From positions 1 through 64,000 of the forward strand of contig JACRFD010000044.1 in NCBI GenBank assembly GCA_016218025.1: a stretch of DNA of 64,000 nucleotides, in the 5' to 3' direction. Within the stretch, counting starts at the first letter, position 1. Every line of letters begins with the position of its first letter. Shown one piece after another: positions 50,668-60,620 of the stretch. A program made the position numbers and the translations under genes. This DNA is from Ignavibacteriales bacterium (GTDB lineage Bacteria; Bacteroidota; Ignavibacteria; UBA10030; SZUA-254). The notes beneath the pieces are model-generated. The model worked only from the letters and a program-made list of their open reading frames with translations. It did not search any database and was not told the origin of the DNA.

Positions 50668-51531
50668 TTATCTAGCTCCTTCTTCAAACCGGCGTGCTTT
50701 TTTATTCCATAAATAACTTTTTATTCCTTGCTCAGTGTAGCTATCGTTTATTGTCAATTTATGATGGATATTAATTCTATTTATGTATCCATAATTATCT
50801 TTATCGTAATCGATTTGTGCATCGTACACTCTTGTTGAATCACCTAAAATTTTGTTGTGATGAATTTCATTTCTGTTCAGAATGATAGATAGAACTTCGT
50901 TTACTCCGGCGGAAGAAACTGTATAATATTTTTTGCTTATCTCGTCGATAGAAATGAGATTCTCGCAGCAAGGATTATTCGTAGTCGATTCAATATAAAA
51001 TGTAACGGTTGGAATTCCTGCAATCATTAATGTGTCATCTTCTAAAGCGAGTTTCGTCAGGTCATTGCACTCCGAGCATGGTTTACCGGGATGGAGAATG
51101 GATAAAGTAGATGAATCTTTTCTAATTGAAATTACCATCAATCTTTCATCGTAAAATTTATCTCCAAAACCGGGAGCCGTTGAAAAGCAGGTTAACCCGA
51201 AGAAAATGTTCTGGGATATTTCCGGAACATTTTTAATGGTCAATGCCCTGATTACGATAGAATCTTTTCCTTTTGCAATCGAACCCCAACCGCTAATCAT
51301 TTCTTTGCAACCTTTTTGGAACTCCTTTGGAAGATTTTTTATGATTACGGGTGGAATATCTTCCTTCATATCTGTTGGTGGAATATCTTGTCCGGTAAAA
51401 TAGTTGTAAATTATCTGATGATCTTTACCTTTTATTGTTTTGGACGGAAAGTTTTTTGGGAGGTTGTGCTGCCCGTTTGCAAAAGTAAGTATAGTAAATA
51501 AAATAAAAATTGATTTGAAGATATATTTCAT
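50668..51531 (-). CDS. Hypothetical secreted protein
   Basis: Signal peptide, long ORF. Confidence 0.55.
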   Translation of the reverse strand: MKYIFKSIFILFTILTFANGQHNLPKNFPSKTIKGKDHQIIYNYFTGQDIPPTDMKEDIPPVIIKNLPKEFQKGCKEMISGWGSIAKGKDSIVIRALTIKNVPEISQNIFFGLTCFSTAPGFGDKFYDERLMVISIRKDSSTLSILHPGKPCSECNDLTKLALEDDTLMIAGIPTVTFYIESTTNNPCCENLISIDEISKKYYTVSSAGVNEVLSIILNRNEIHHNKILGDSTRVYDAQIDYDKDNYGYINRINIHHKLTINDSYTEQGIKSYLWNKKARRFEEGAR

Positions 51532-51651
51532 GGCTGCTTAATATTTTATTGTATTGATGATACTGCTAATATACAAATTCTTGTGGAAAAATGCATAAAA
51601 AAAGGTATGCCGAAAATATCAGCACACCCTGTGAAGTAAGATATTAGTATT

Positions 51652-54405
51652 TTACGAACAGCCCGAAGTTTCTCCGCAATTTCTGCATTTATAGCATGAT
51701 CCGCTCCGGACCATTATGCTTCCGCATTGGTGGCAAGGCGGGGCGTCTGCCTGCTGCTGAAATACTTCCTTTTCAGTCTGTTCTCTTGTGGGTGCAGTGA
51801 TAATTTTAATTTCGCCTAAATTTTCAGAGTTCTTTACTTCATTTGATTCGAAGGCTCTAACCTGATCATCGGGGAGAAGAAATTTTTTATCAACCCATCT
51901 GAATATATAATCGAGAATAGATTTTGCGATAGGAATTTCTTTATTACCTGTAAATCCGCTCGGTTCAAACCGCATGTGAGAAAACTTTTCAATTAGAACT
52001 CTATGCGGAACGCCGTACTGTAAAGCCATAGAAACAGAAGTTGCGAATGCATCCATTAAGCCTGAAATAGTAGAGCCCTCTTTCGACATGGTGATAAAAA
52101 TTTCACCAGGTGTTCCATCTTCATATAAACCAACGGTGATATATCCTTCATGTCCGGCTATCGAAAATTTGTGTGTAAGAGCTTGTCTCTCATCCGGTAA
52201 TCGGCGGCGAACCGGTTTACGTTTAATTGTTTCAGCCGATTTATCAAGACTGGTATTCAACGGCTGGGTTCTTTTGCATCCGTCTCTGTAAATCGCAATT
52301 GCTTTTAAACCCATGTGCCATGCTTCGATGTAAGCATTCGAAATATCTTCCGGAGTTACATCGTTCGGCATATTGACTGTTTTCGAAATTGCACCTGAAA
52401 TGAACGGCTGAACTGCTGCCATCATTTTAATATGACCCATGTAATTTATGGAGCGAGTGCCTTTAGCCGGTTTAAATGCACAGTCGAAGACGGGAAGGTG
52501 TTCTTCACGCATATGTGGAGAGTCCTCAATCGTGTCGTTCTTATCTATAAATGCCGAGATATGTTCAATCTGCTCATCAATATATCCTAATTTTTTTAAT
52601 GCTAACGGAACGGTTTGGTTGACAATTTTTAGCATCCCGCCACCGACTAATTTTTTGTATTTCACTAAGGCGATGTCAGGTTCAACGCCAGTGGTATCAC
52701 AATCCATCATAAATCCGATCGTTCCAGTTGGGGCTAAAACGGTTGATTGAGAATTTCTGAAACCATATTCTCGTCCGAGAACTACAACATCATCCCAAAC
52801 TTTCCGGGCTGCTGTAAGCATGTTGCTCGGTACCAATCTATCCTGAATCTGATCGGCAGCAAGTCCGTGCATCTTCATCACCCTGAGCATCGATTCTCGA
52901 TTTTTTCGGTATCCCTTAAATGTACTTATCTCTTTAGCAATCATGGCAGATTGTTTATATGCCTGCCCGGTCATTAATGCTGTGATAGTTGCAGCATAAG
53001 CTCTGCCTTCATCGCTGTCGTATGCAAGTCCGCGTGCCATTAAAAGTGCACCAAGATTTGCATATCCCAATCCCAAAGGGCGAAAATTATGACTGTTCTG
53101 TTCTATTTTTTGAGTCGGATAACTTGCATTATCCACTTCTATCTCTTGTGCGGTGATGGTGACATTTACTGCATGGCAGAAAGATTCGATGTTAAATTCG
53201 CCATCCTCGTTTCTGAACTTCATGAGGTTGAGCGATGCCAGGTTGCATGCTGAATCGTCGAGGAACATATATTCACTGCATGGATTCGATGCTGTGATTG
53301 GAGCTGTCTGTGGACATGTGTGCCATTTATTGATTGTGGTGTGAAATTGCATTCCCGGATCTCCGCAAATCCATGCAGCATCCGACATCTGTTTCATGAT
53401 ATCCCGTGCGCGTAAGCTTTCTAAAATTTCTCCACCATGAACCGCTTTTGTTGACCATTCACGGTCTTCGATAACGGCTCGCATGAAATCATCTGTGGTG
53501 CGGACTGAATGATTTGCATTTTGATAAAAAACAGAATCGTATGCTCCACCGGGTACATTGAATCCACCGTCATAACCTGCATCGATCAACGACCATGCTT
53601 TCTTCTCTTCATCTGCTTTGCAGTTGATGAAATCTTTTATATCAGGATGATCGGCATTTAATATTACCATTTTTGCTGCTCGCCGGGTTTTTCCACCAGA
53701 TTTAATTACACCTGCAAAAGCATCATATCCTTTCATAAACGATACCGGACCGGATGCAGTGCCACCACCTGATAATGTTTCCTTTGAGGATCGGAGTGTA
53801 GATAAGTTTGAACCTGTGCCCGAACCCCATTTAAATAATTTCCCTTCGGTTTTTGCCAGGTCCAGTATTGAATCCATTGTATCTTCAACAGAATTGATAA
53901 AACAGGCTGAACATTGAGGTTTTTCTTCAATTCCGACGTTAAACCAGACAGGGCTATTGAACGCCATATATTGGTTCACCAATAAAAAGCAGAGTTCGTT
54001 ATAAAAAATATCGGAATCTTCTTCCTCTGCAAAATAACCTGAATCTTTTCCCCAAAGAGTTATGGTTCGAGCAACCCGTTCAACTAACTGCTTAACACTC
54101 GTTTCTCGCTGCGGCGTGCCGATTTTACCATGAAAATATTTTGATACAACAACATTTGTAGCTGTCATCGACCAGCATTTGGGGAACTCTACGTTTTTTT
54201 GTTCAAAAATTATTTCACCTTTTTCGCTGGTTATCGAGGCTGTACGCAACTCCCAGTCTATCACGTCAAAAGGATGAACTCCCTGCTGTGTAAAATATCT
54301 TCGAAACTTTAAACCGTTTTTCTGATTACTTTTTTTATAAATTTTTTCAGATTCTAAATTTGGATCTCCCGGTTTTTCAAATAATGTTGTCTCTAATTCT
54401 GCCAT
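51652..54405 (-). CDS. nrdJ: Vitamin B12-dependent (class II) ribonucleoside-diphosphate reductase
   Basis: MAFNSPVWFNVGIEEKPQCSACFI, GSGTGSNLSTLRSSKE, NPCSEYMFLDDSACNLASLNL, C-terminal Cys-rich zinc ribbon. Confidence 0.97.
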   Translation of the reverse strand: MAELETTLFEKPGDPNLESEKIYKKSNQKNGLKFRRYFTQQGVHPFDVIDWELRTASITSEKGEIIFEQKNVEFPKCWSMTATNVVVSKYFHGKIGTPQRETSVKQLVERVARTITLWGKDSGYFAEEEDSDIFYNELCFLLVNQYMAFNSPVWFNVGIEEKPQCSACFINSVEDTMDSILDLAKTEGKLFKWGSGTGSNLSTLRSSKETLSGGGTASGPVSFMKGYDAFAGVIKSGGKTRRAAKMVILNADHPDIKDFINCKADEEKKAWSLIDAGYDGGFNVPGGAYDSVFYQNANHSVRTTDDFMRAVIEDREWSTKAVHGGEILESLRARDIMKQMSDAAWICGDPGMQFHTTINKWHTCPQTAPITASNPCSEYMFLDDSACNLASLNLMKFRNEDGEFNIESFCHAVNVTITAQEIEVDNASYPTQKIEQNSHNFRPLGLGYANLGALLMARGLAYDSDEGRAYAATITALMTGQAYKQSAMIAKEISTFKGYRKNRESMLRVMKMHGLAADQIQDRLVPSNMLTAARKVWDDVVVLGREYGFRNSQSTVLAPTGTIGFMMDCDTTGVEPDIALVKYKKLVGGGMLKIVNQTVPLALKKLGYIDEQIEHISAFIDKNDTIEDSPHMREEHLPVFDCAFKPAKGTRSINYMGHIKMMAAVQPFISGAISKTVNMPNDVTPEDISNAYIEAWHMGLKAIAIYRDGCKRTQPLNTSLDKSAETIKRKPVRRRLPDERQALTHKFSIAGHEGYITVGLYEDGTPGEIFITMSKEGSTISGLMDAFATSVSMALQYGVPHRVLIEKFSHMRFEPSGFTGNKEIPIAKSILDYIFRWVDKKFLLPDDQVRAFESNEVKNSENLGEIKIITAPTREQTEKEVFQQQADAPPCHQCGSIMVRSGSCYKCRNCGETSGCS

Positions 54406-54792
54406 TCTAAATTCTCCAACTTCATGTCAATTATTTTTGCGTCTCATTCTGATTTAAATTTTAAAACGCATTGGCTAAATTCATAAATTAGTTCGATATG
54501 CCTCCCATGTTAAATTTTAGCAGATATTCATTAAATATCTCTGTCGTAAAAAGGACAACGACATTGGTTCAAAATATATGGAGTTATCAGAAATAAGTCA
54601 AGGAAAAAATTATTAAATTTTACACAAAAAAAATATTTTATTTGAAATCGAATTTTTAACTTGACACCAATTTCAAAAAGATGATTTGTCCACGCCGCCA
54701 GTAGGCATAACTCAGGCTCTATCAATGGTTTGCATTTCTCCGAGTAATCAGTTATCATATAAACACATTTCCTACAACGATAAAGGATAAAT

Positions 54793-56610
54793 ATGGCATC
54801 CATAACAGAATATTCAACAGTGATCGAAATGTTCAATAAGATCACAGAAAAATTTCGGAACGATATACGGCCGATGTTGATGCACAAAATTGAGGGGAAA
54901 TATGTTAATATTTCTTTCAAAGATGTATCGGAGGCTGTGGAAATTTTTGCGCTCGGATTGGCTGCGATTGGAATTAAAAGAGGTGACCATGTTGCAATTA
55001 TTTCTGAAAACAGGCCAGAATGGGTTATTGCCGATATGGCGATAATGAAGCTTGGTGCTGTAAATATCTCCATTTATCCCACATTAACGCCAAAACAAGT
55101 TGAATTTATACTTAATGACGCGGAAGTAAAAGTCGCAATTGCTTCTAACCAGCTTCAATTGAATAAAATAATAAAGATTTTTAACGATGTTCCTACTCTG
55201 AAGCGTGCTGTAGTTCTTTCAGACAAAGTTATCACACAGGAAAAAAGGGTGATGAATTATTCACTTGTGATGGAGATGGGGAAGGAGTTTGGAAATTTAT
55301 ATCCCGGTTATGTAAAACAGGAAGAAAATAAGATTAAACCAGAAGATCTAATGACTTTAATCTATACCTCCGGCACCACAGGAAATCCCAAGGGGGTGAT
55401 GCTGACACATCATAATCTTGTAAGCAATATGAAAGCTGCAGCATCTGTAATTCATTTTGGGAGTGAAGATATAATTCTATCGTTCTTACCACTTTCTCAT
55501 TCATATGAACGATTAGCTGGCTATTATACCGCAATGTCGTGTGGTTCAACAATTGCCTATGCCGAAAGTATAGATACTTTGCGTGATAACTTACTCGAAG
55601 TTAAACCAACGGTGGTGACCACAGTACCACGATTGTTCGAGAGATTGTATAATCGGATAATGAAACAAATGAGTGAAGAATCGAAATTGAAACAAAAAAT
55701 TTTCAATTGGGCTATTAATATTGGAAAAACATACAGGTATGCCAAGAAAAATAATGTTTCAGTCGGGTCATTATCGCTCCAGCATAGAATTGCAGACAAA
55801 CTAGTCTTTAAAAAAATCAGAGAGCGTACCGGCGGCAGGATAAAATTTTTCGCTTCGGGGGGTGCGGCGCTTGCACCGGAGCTTGGAGAATTCTTCGATG
55901 CTATCGGAATAACCGTAATAGAAGGTTATGGTATGACTGAATCATCACCGGTGATATCGGTAAATTTATTGGAGAATTATAAATTTGGGACGGTTGGTCC
56001 GCCGCTGCCAGGTGTTCAGGTGAAAATTGCTGATGACGGTGAAATCCTTGCAAAGGGACCCAATGTAATGGTAGGATATTGGAAAAATCCTGAAGCAACA
56101 CGTGAGGCGATCGATGATGAAGGATGGCTGCATACGGGTGATATTGGTCATTTAGATTCAGATGGATATCTTAAAATAACAGATCGTAAGAAACATTTAT
56201 TCGTAAGCTCAGGTGGAAAAAATATTGCACCCCAGCATATTGAAGGATTGTTTTTGCAAAGTTCTTACGTTGAACAAGTTGTTTTAATAGGCGACGGAAG
56301 AATGTATTTAACTGCACTTGTAGTTCCAAGTTTTGATATGCTCAGGGATTATGCTAAGAAGCATCATCTAAAATTAACTTCAAATGAAGATTTAGCGAAC
56401 CACCCCGATATTTATAAAATGTTTGAAGGTGAAATAGCAAAGTTCCAAAAAGATCTTGCAAACTACGAGAAGGTTAGAAAATTTACAATTTTAAGTGAAC
56501 CACTTACTATCGAAAACGATGAACTCACCCCTACAATGAAAGTTAAAAGGCGTGTGGTTGAAGCAAAATTCAGAGACCTTATCGAAAAAATGTACGCCGA
56601 TGTAGTCTAG
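54793..56610 (+). CDS. AMP-dependent long-chain fatty-acid--CoA ligase (FadD15-like)
   Basis: LIYTSGTTGNPKGVMLTHHN, GYGMTESSPVI, WLHTGDIGHLDSDGYLKITDRKK. Confidence 0.96.
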   Translation: MASITEYSTVIEMFNKITEKFRNDIRPMLMHKIEGKYVNISFKDVSEAVEIFALGLAAIGIKRGDHVAIISENRPEWVIADMAIMKLGAVNISIYPTLTPKQVEFILNDAEVKVAIASNQLQLNKIIKIFNDVPTLKRAVVLSDKVITQEKRVMNYSLVMEMGKEFGNLYPGYVKQEENKIKPEDLMTLIYTSGTTGNPKGVMLTHHNLVSNMKAAASVIHFGSEDIILSFLPLSHSYERLAGYYTAMSCGSTIAYAESIDTLRDNLLEVKPTVVTTVPRLFERLYNRIMKQMSEESKLKQKIFNWAINIGKTYRYAKKNNVSVGSLSLQHRIADKLVFKKIRERTGGRIKFFASGGAALAPELGEFFDAIGITVIEGYGMTESSPVISVNLLENYKFGTVGPPLPGVQVKIADDGEILAKGPNVMVGYWKNPEATREAIDDEGWLHTGDIGHLDSDGYLKITDRKKHLFVSSGGKNIAPQHIEGLFLQSSYVEQVVLIGDGRMYLTALVVPSFDMLRDYAKKHHLKLTSNEDLANHPDIYKMFEGEIAKFQKDLANYEKVRKFTILSEPLTIENDELTPTMKVKRRVVEAKFRDLIEKMYADVV

Positions 56611-56632
56611 TGGCACTAAACATAACTGCCGG

Positions 56633-57370
56633 ATGAAGTCAAAAAGCAAAACCAACAAAGTCAGCTTGGCAAGGGTTTTATCAAAACTCGGTTACTCATC
56701 TCGATCACAAGCTGAAGAAATGATTTTACAAGGGAAAGTCTCTGTCAATGATGTCATTATAAATAATCCAGCGTATCGTTGTGAAATCAGTATCGACAAA
56801 ATATCTGTCGATGGAAGGAATCTTCAAAAAAAATCATTCATTTACATCATAATGAACAAGCCGTTAGATGTTATTACCACCCGGTCAGATGAAAAAAAAA
56901 GGAAAACGGTCTATGATATTATAGGTAAAATAGATTCTTGGATTTTTCCGGTAGGCAGGCTTGATAAAGATACGACGGGATTAATTTTATTAACAAATGA
57001 CAATGGACTTGGTGAACGACTTACAAATCCTATATCGAAGATTCCTAAAACATATTATGTGAAGGTGGATAAGCCAATATCAGAGAATGATATTAATGCT
57101 TTGGAAAATGGCATCATGATTGGTGAGGAAATGTTTTTACCTTCAAAAGTGAAAGTCATAAATAAATATGAAATCGAGTTGACTATAATTGAAGGAAAAA
57201 ATCGACAAGTCAGGCGGATGCTGGAAGCTTTAGGATATGAAATAATATCGTTAAGCCGGACCGCAATTGGAAAGCTAACGCTTCCCCGATTAAAAACCGG
57301 GGAATGGCGGTATTTGACAAAAAAAGAAATTGAACTCATCAAATCCAAAATCCCCAATTCCAAATCCTAA
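56633..57370 (+). CDS. RsuA/RluB-family pseudouridine synthase
   Basis: S4 domain ARVLSKLGYSSRSQAEEMI; FPVGRLDKDTTGLILLTNDN; EGKNRQVRRMLEALGY. Confidence 0.95.
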   Translation: MKSKSKTNKVSLARVLSKLGYSSRSQAEEMILQGKVSVNDVIINNPAYRCEISIDKISVDGRNLQKKSFIYIIMNKPLDVITTRSDEKKRKTVYDIIGKIDSWIFPVGRLDKDTTGLILLTNDNGLGERLTNPISKIPKTYYVKVDKPISENDINALENGIMIGEEMFLPSKVKVINKYEIELTIIEGKNRQVRRMLEALGYEIISLSRTAIGKLTLPRLKTGEWRYLTKKEIELIKSKIPNSKS

Positions 57371-57452
57371 ATCCTAAATCCTAAATCCTAAATACTAAAT
57401 TATAATCAACCTGACAACTCATAATTCATCCTTCATCCTTTATCCTTAATTT
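57341..57452. repeat. Heptameric array AAATCCA/AAATCCC/CAATTCC/(AAATCCT)4/AAATACT/AAATTAT, then TTCATCC TTCATCC TTTATCC
   Basis: 7-mers parsed directly; first units lie in the pseudouridine synthase CDS, stop TAA 57368-57370 is formed inside the array. Confidence 0.9.
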
Positions 57453-57917
57453 ATGTCAATCATTAGCAGTTCAATTGTTGAGCTTTGTGTTTTTAAAATT
57501 GAAAACAACAAAGCGTATTTTCTTTTGCTTCACAGAACAAAAGAGGAAAAGGTATATCCAGATCTGTGGCAATTTGTTACCGGTTCGATAGAGAAAAATG
57601 AAAAAGCTGCCGATGCTGCGCTCCGTGAGCTAAAAGAAGAAACAGGATTATTGGCAAAGTCCTTCTGGGTTGTTCCATATGTTTTATCGTTCTACAATGC
57701 AGAGTGGGATTCGGTTAATCTTTGTCCATTTTTTGCTGCTGAAGTTGATCAATCTGCAGCAATAACCCTTTCCGATGAGCATGATGATTATGTTTGGTTC
57801 GAATATGATGCTGCGATCGACCAGTTAGTCTGGCCCAGTTGGAAAGAGGGATTACGGATAGTTCATGAATTTATCATTAATCAGTCCAAATCCGGGAACA
57901 TGCACAAACTATTTTGA
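57453..57917 (+). CDS. NUDIX hydrolase (NudB/dNTPase-like)
   Basis: GSIEKNEKAADAALRELKEETGL Nudix box. Confidence 0.92.
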   Translation: MSIISSSIVELCVFKIENNKAYFLLLHRTKEEKVYPDLWQFVTGSIEKNEKAADAALRELKEETGLLAKSFWVVPYVLSFYNAEWDSVNLCPFFAAEVDQSAAITLSDEHDDYVWFEYDAAIDQLVWPSWKEGLRIVHEFIINQSKSGNMHKLF

Positions 57918-58006
57918 TTTAAATCGAATCTTTAATGTCAACCTTCCGTTTAAATAATTGTCTAATGTTAAAATCGAATTGATAAACAATCAGAAGGATT
58001 GATGTT

Positions 58007-59011
58007 ATGAAAACGAAACTTGTTTTATTGCTGATGCTTGTTTTGGCAATTGGCGCGGTTTCAGAAGGTGCCGGCGCTCAAATCAAGAAGAAAGTAATTA
58101 AAATCGAGAATAAAGGGAAGCAAGGTTACCTTGGAGTTGAAATCCAGGATGTAACAAAAAAAATGAAAGAAAAAAAAGACCTTCCTGTGGATCGAGGAGC
58201 TTATGTTCAAAACGTTGTAGAGGATAGTCCAGCGGAAGAAGCCGGTTTGGAAAATGGTGACGTGATTGTAAAGTTCGGGGATGAAGCAGTAGATGATGGT
58301 GAGGAATTAACTGCTGCTGTAAGGAAAACAAAACCTAAGACTGAAATGAAAATAGAATTATACAGAAAAGGTGAGAAGAAAACAGTTCCGGTGATTGTTG
58401 GAAAAATGAAAACACCGCAAGCTTACTCGTTTAATTTAAATGATGATGGGGCTGAGTGGTTTAGTGCTCATCCCAAAGTGCCAAAACTATCAAAAGATTT
58501 AAACATTAGAATATTTTCAAACAAGGAAATGCAAGGACTCCAATTGCAATCTTTAACAAAGCAATTGGGTGAATATTTCGGTGCGCCTGGCGGAAGAGGT
58601 GTATTGATCTCCGAGGTTGAAAAAGGAAGCGATGCAGAGAAAGCAGGTTTCAAAGCAGGGGACGTGGTTATAAAAGCAAACGACCGAACTATAGATGATA
58701 TGGATGAACTTAATGAAGAAGTTACAGATATGGGAGGGAAAGAAATCTCATTCGAAATTATCCGCAACGGAAAAGCTGCTCAATTAAAAATGAAGATCGA
58801 AGAAGAGGATGATGACTCCGATGATGAGTGGTCTGATAATTCGATAATTTTCAACTCTCCGGGTTGTAATCAATCGGCATGTTTTAATTTACACTTGAAT
58901 AAGAATAATATGATTCACTTACGCGAAAAGTTAGCCGATTTAAAAGAAGAAATCCGCCATAACGTTAGGAATTTTAAAAAGAGGTTGAATCTAAAAGTTG
59001 AAGAGATGTAA
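58007..59011 (+). CDS. Secreted protein with two PDZ domains
   Basis: YLGVEIQDV...SPAEEAGLENGDVIVKFGDEAVDD and GVLISEVEKGSDAEKAGFKAGDVVIKANDRTIDDMDEL. Confidence 0.92.
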   Translation: MKTKLVLLLMLVLAIGAVSEGAGAQIKKKVIKIENKGKQGYLGVEIQDVTKKMKEKKDLPVDRGAYVQNVVEDSPAEEAGLENGDVIVKFGDEAVDDGEELTAAVRKTKPKTEMKIELYRKGEKKTVPVIVGKMKTPQAYSFNLNDDGAEWFSAHPKVPKLSKDLNIRIFSNKEMQGLQLQSLTKQLGEYFGAPGGRGVLISEVEKGSDAEKAGFKAGDVVIKANDRTIDDMDELNEEVTDMGGKEISFEIIRNGKAAQLKMKIEEEDDDSDDEWSDNSIIFNSPGCNQSACFNLHLNKNNMIHLREKLADLKEEIRHNVRNFKKRLNLKVEEM

Positions 59012-59039
59012 TCTTTAGAAAAAGTGGGACTGAATATTG

Positions 59040-59085
59040 AAGTACAAATTTGTCCGGTAAATCGGACAAGTTTGTACTTTTTATT
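59040..59085 (+). terminator. Strong intrinsic terminator after PDZ protein
   Basis: AAGTACAAATTTGTCCG-gtaaat-CGGACAAGTTTGTACTTTTTATTT, 17-bp stem with one G-U. Confidence 0.9.
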
Positions 59086-59183
59086 TATATTGTTATATTT
59101 TAAATACAAATAACCCGCAGATCTGTTCTCTTTCATAAAGTGTGAGCCGATCTCGAACATATACTATATTCGGTTTAACTTTA

Positions 59184-60578
59184 ATGAAATATTACATATT
59201 TCCGGTTTTACTTTGTTCAATTTTATTCTTTTCTTTTTTAACCTTTTCTCAAACCTCTCCACAATCATCAACAAAGCCGTACGAAGATGATGCAAGGAAA
59301 ATCATATCGGAAGGATTACAATCTTGCAAAGCATATTCAATGCTTCAGGATTTATGTTTGAATGTAGGTTCGCGTTTGGTTGGTTCACCTGCTGCTGAGA
59401 AAGCTGTAAATTGGGGAAAGGAATTGATGTTAAAATTAGGATTTCAAAATGTGCATACCGAGGTTTGCACAGTGCCGCATTGGGTCAGAGGCGATGTAGA
59501 AAAGGGGTCGATTATTAATTCCTCTGGAAAACTGATTCCGATAAATATTTGCGCACTTGGCGGAAGCATCGGAACAACTGAGAATGGAATCGAAGCAGAA
59601 GTACTCGAAGTGAAATCATTTGATGAATTACAATCTTTGAAAGATGAAGCACGTGGAAAGATTATCTTTTTCAATCGTGCAATGGATAAAAGTAAAATAA
59701 ATTCCGGCGAGGCATATGGTGGTGCGGTAAATCAGCGTGGAAGCGGTGCGGTTGAAGCGGCAAAAGTTGGCGGTGTGGCAGCGCTTGTTCGTTCTATGAC
59801 AATGCAATTAGATAATGTACCGCATACAGGCTCAATGCACTATGTGGATACAATTCCAAAAGTACCCGCTGCAGCAATAAGCACTGTGGGTGCGAATATG
59901 CTGGATAGTTTATTGTCTATTGACAAAAATCTGAAAGTAAAAATTCAACTCTCTTGTCAAACTTTACCGGATGTTGAATCGGCAAATGTGATTGGTGAAA
60001 TAAAGGGAAGTGAAAAACCTGAAGAAGTAATTGTTATCGGGTGTCATCTTGATAGCTGGGATAAAGGCCACGGCGCTCATGATGATGGTGCAGGGACTGT
60101 CCATGTAATTGAAGCATTACGGCTTATAAAAGATCTAGGGCTAAAACCGAAGCGGACAATCCGTGCAGTATTATTCATGAATGAAGAATTCGGATTGAAC
60201 GGTGGAATCGCCTACGCTAAAAAAGATCGTCCGGGTGAGAAACATATTTGTGCTATCGAGACAGATGCAGGCGGATTCACCCCGCGCGGTTTCGGTGTTG
60301 GTGCTGATTCGATTACGTTTCCTAAATTTTCTAAATGGTCGTATCTGCTTGATCCGATAGATGCCGGACGCATAACACGCGGTGGTGGGGGTGCCGATAT
60401 TTCTGAGTTGGCAAAACTTGGCGTGGTTACAATCGGTTTGAGAGTGGATGGACAGCGTTATTTCGATTATCATCATTCCGATAACGACACTTTCGATAAA
60501 GTTCATCCACGCGAGTTGGAACTTGGCGCTGTTGCAATTGCAATTTTTAGCTATGTGATTGCACAAGAAGGTATATGA
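59184..60578 (+). CDS. Secreted M28-family peptidase
   Basis: VIGCHLDSWDKGHGAHDDGAGTVHVIEALRLI, FMNEEFGLNGG; track start 59142. Confidence 0.94.
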   Translation: MKYYIFPVLLCSILFFSFLTFSQTSPQSSTKPYEDDARKIISEGLQSCKAYSMLQDLCLNVGSRLVGSPAAEKAVNWGKELMLKLGFQNVHTEVCTVPHWVRGDVEKGSIINSSGKLIPINICALGGSIGTTENGIEAEVLEVKSFDELQSLKDEARGKIIFFNRAMDKSKINSGEAYGGAVNQRGSGAVEAAKVGGVAALVRSMTMQLDNVPHTGSMHYVDTIPKVPAAAISTVGANMLDSLLSIDKNLKVKIQLSCQTLPDVESANVIGEIKGSEKPEEVIVIGCHLDSWDKGHGAHDDGAGTVHVIEALRLIKDLGLKPKRTIRAVLFMNEEFGLNGGIAYAKKDRPGEKHICAIETDAGGFTPRGFGVGADSITFPKFSKWSYLLDPIDAGRITRGGGGADISELAKLGVVTIGLRVDGQRYFDYHHSDNDTFDKVHPRELELGAVAIAIFSYVIAQEGI

Positions 60579-60620
60579 AATTCTTTATTAAAATAATTCA
60601 CTAAATAAAGTGAGGTCCGC

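Noticed and set aside
54406-54792. Cobalamin riboswitch upstream of nrdJ
   Set aside because: No B12-box-like GCCACTG or extended conserved structure seen; only small AT-rich hairpins
54531-55073. 180-aa antisense ORF overlapping the fadD-like gene start
   Set aside because: Overlaps conserved sense N-terminus; no motif
59142-59183. N-terminal extension of the first M28 peptidase in the ORF track
   Set aside because: The signal peptide begins at MKYYIFPVLLCS (59184)
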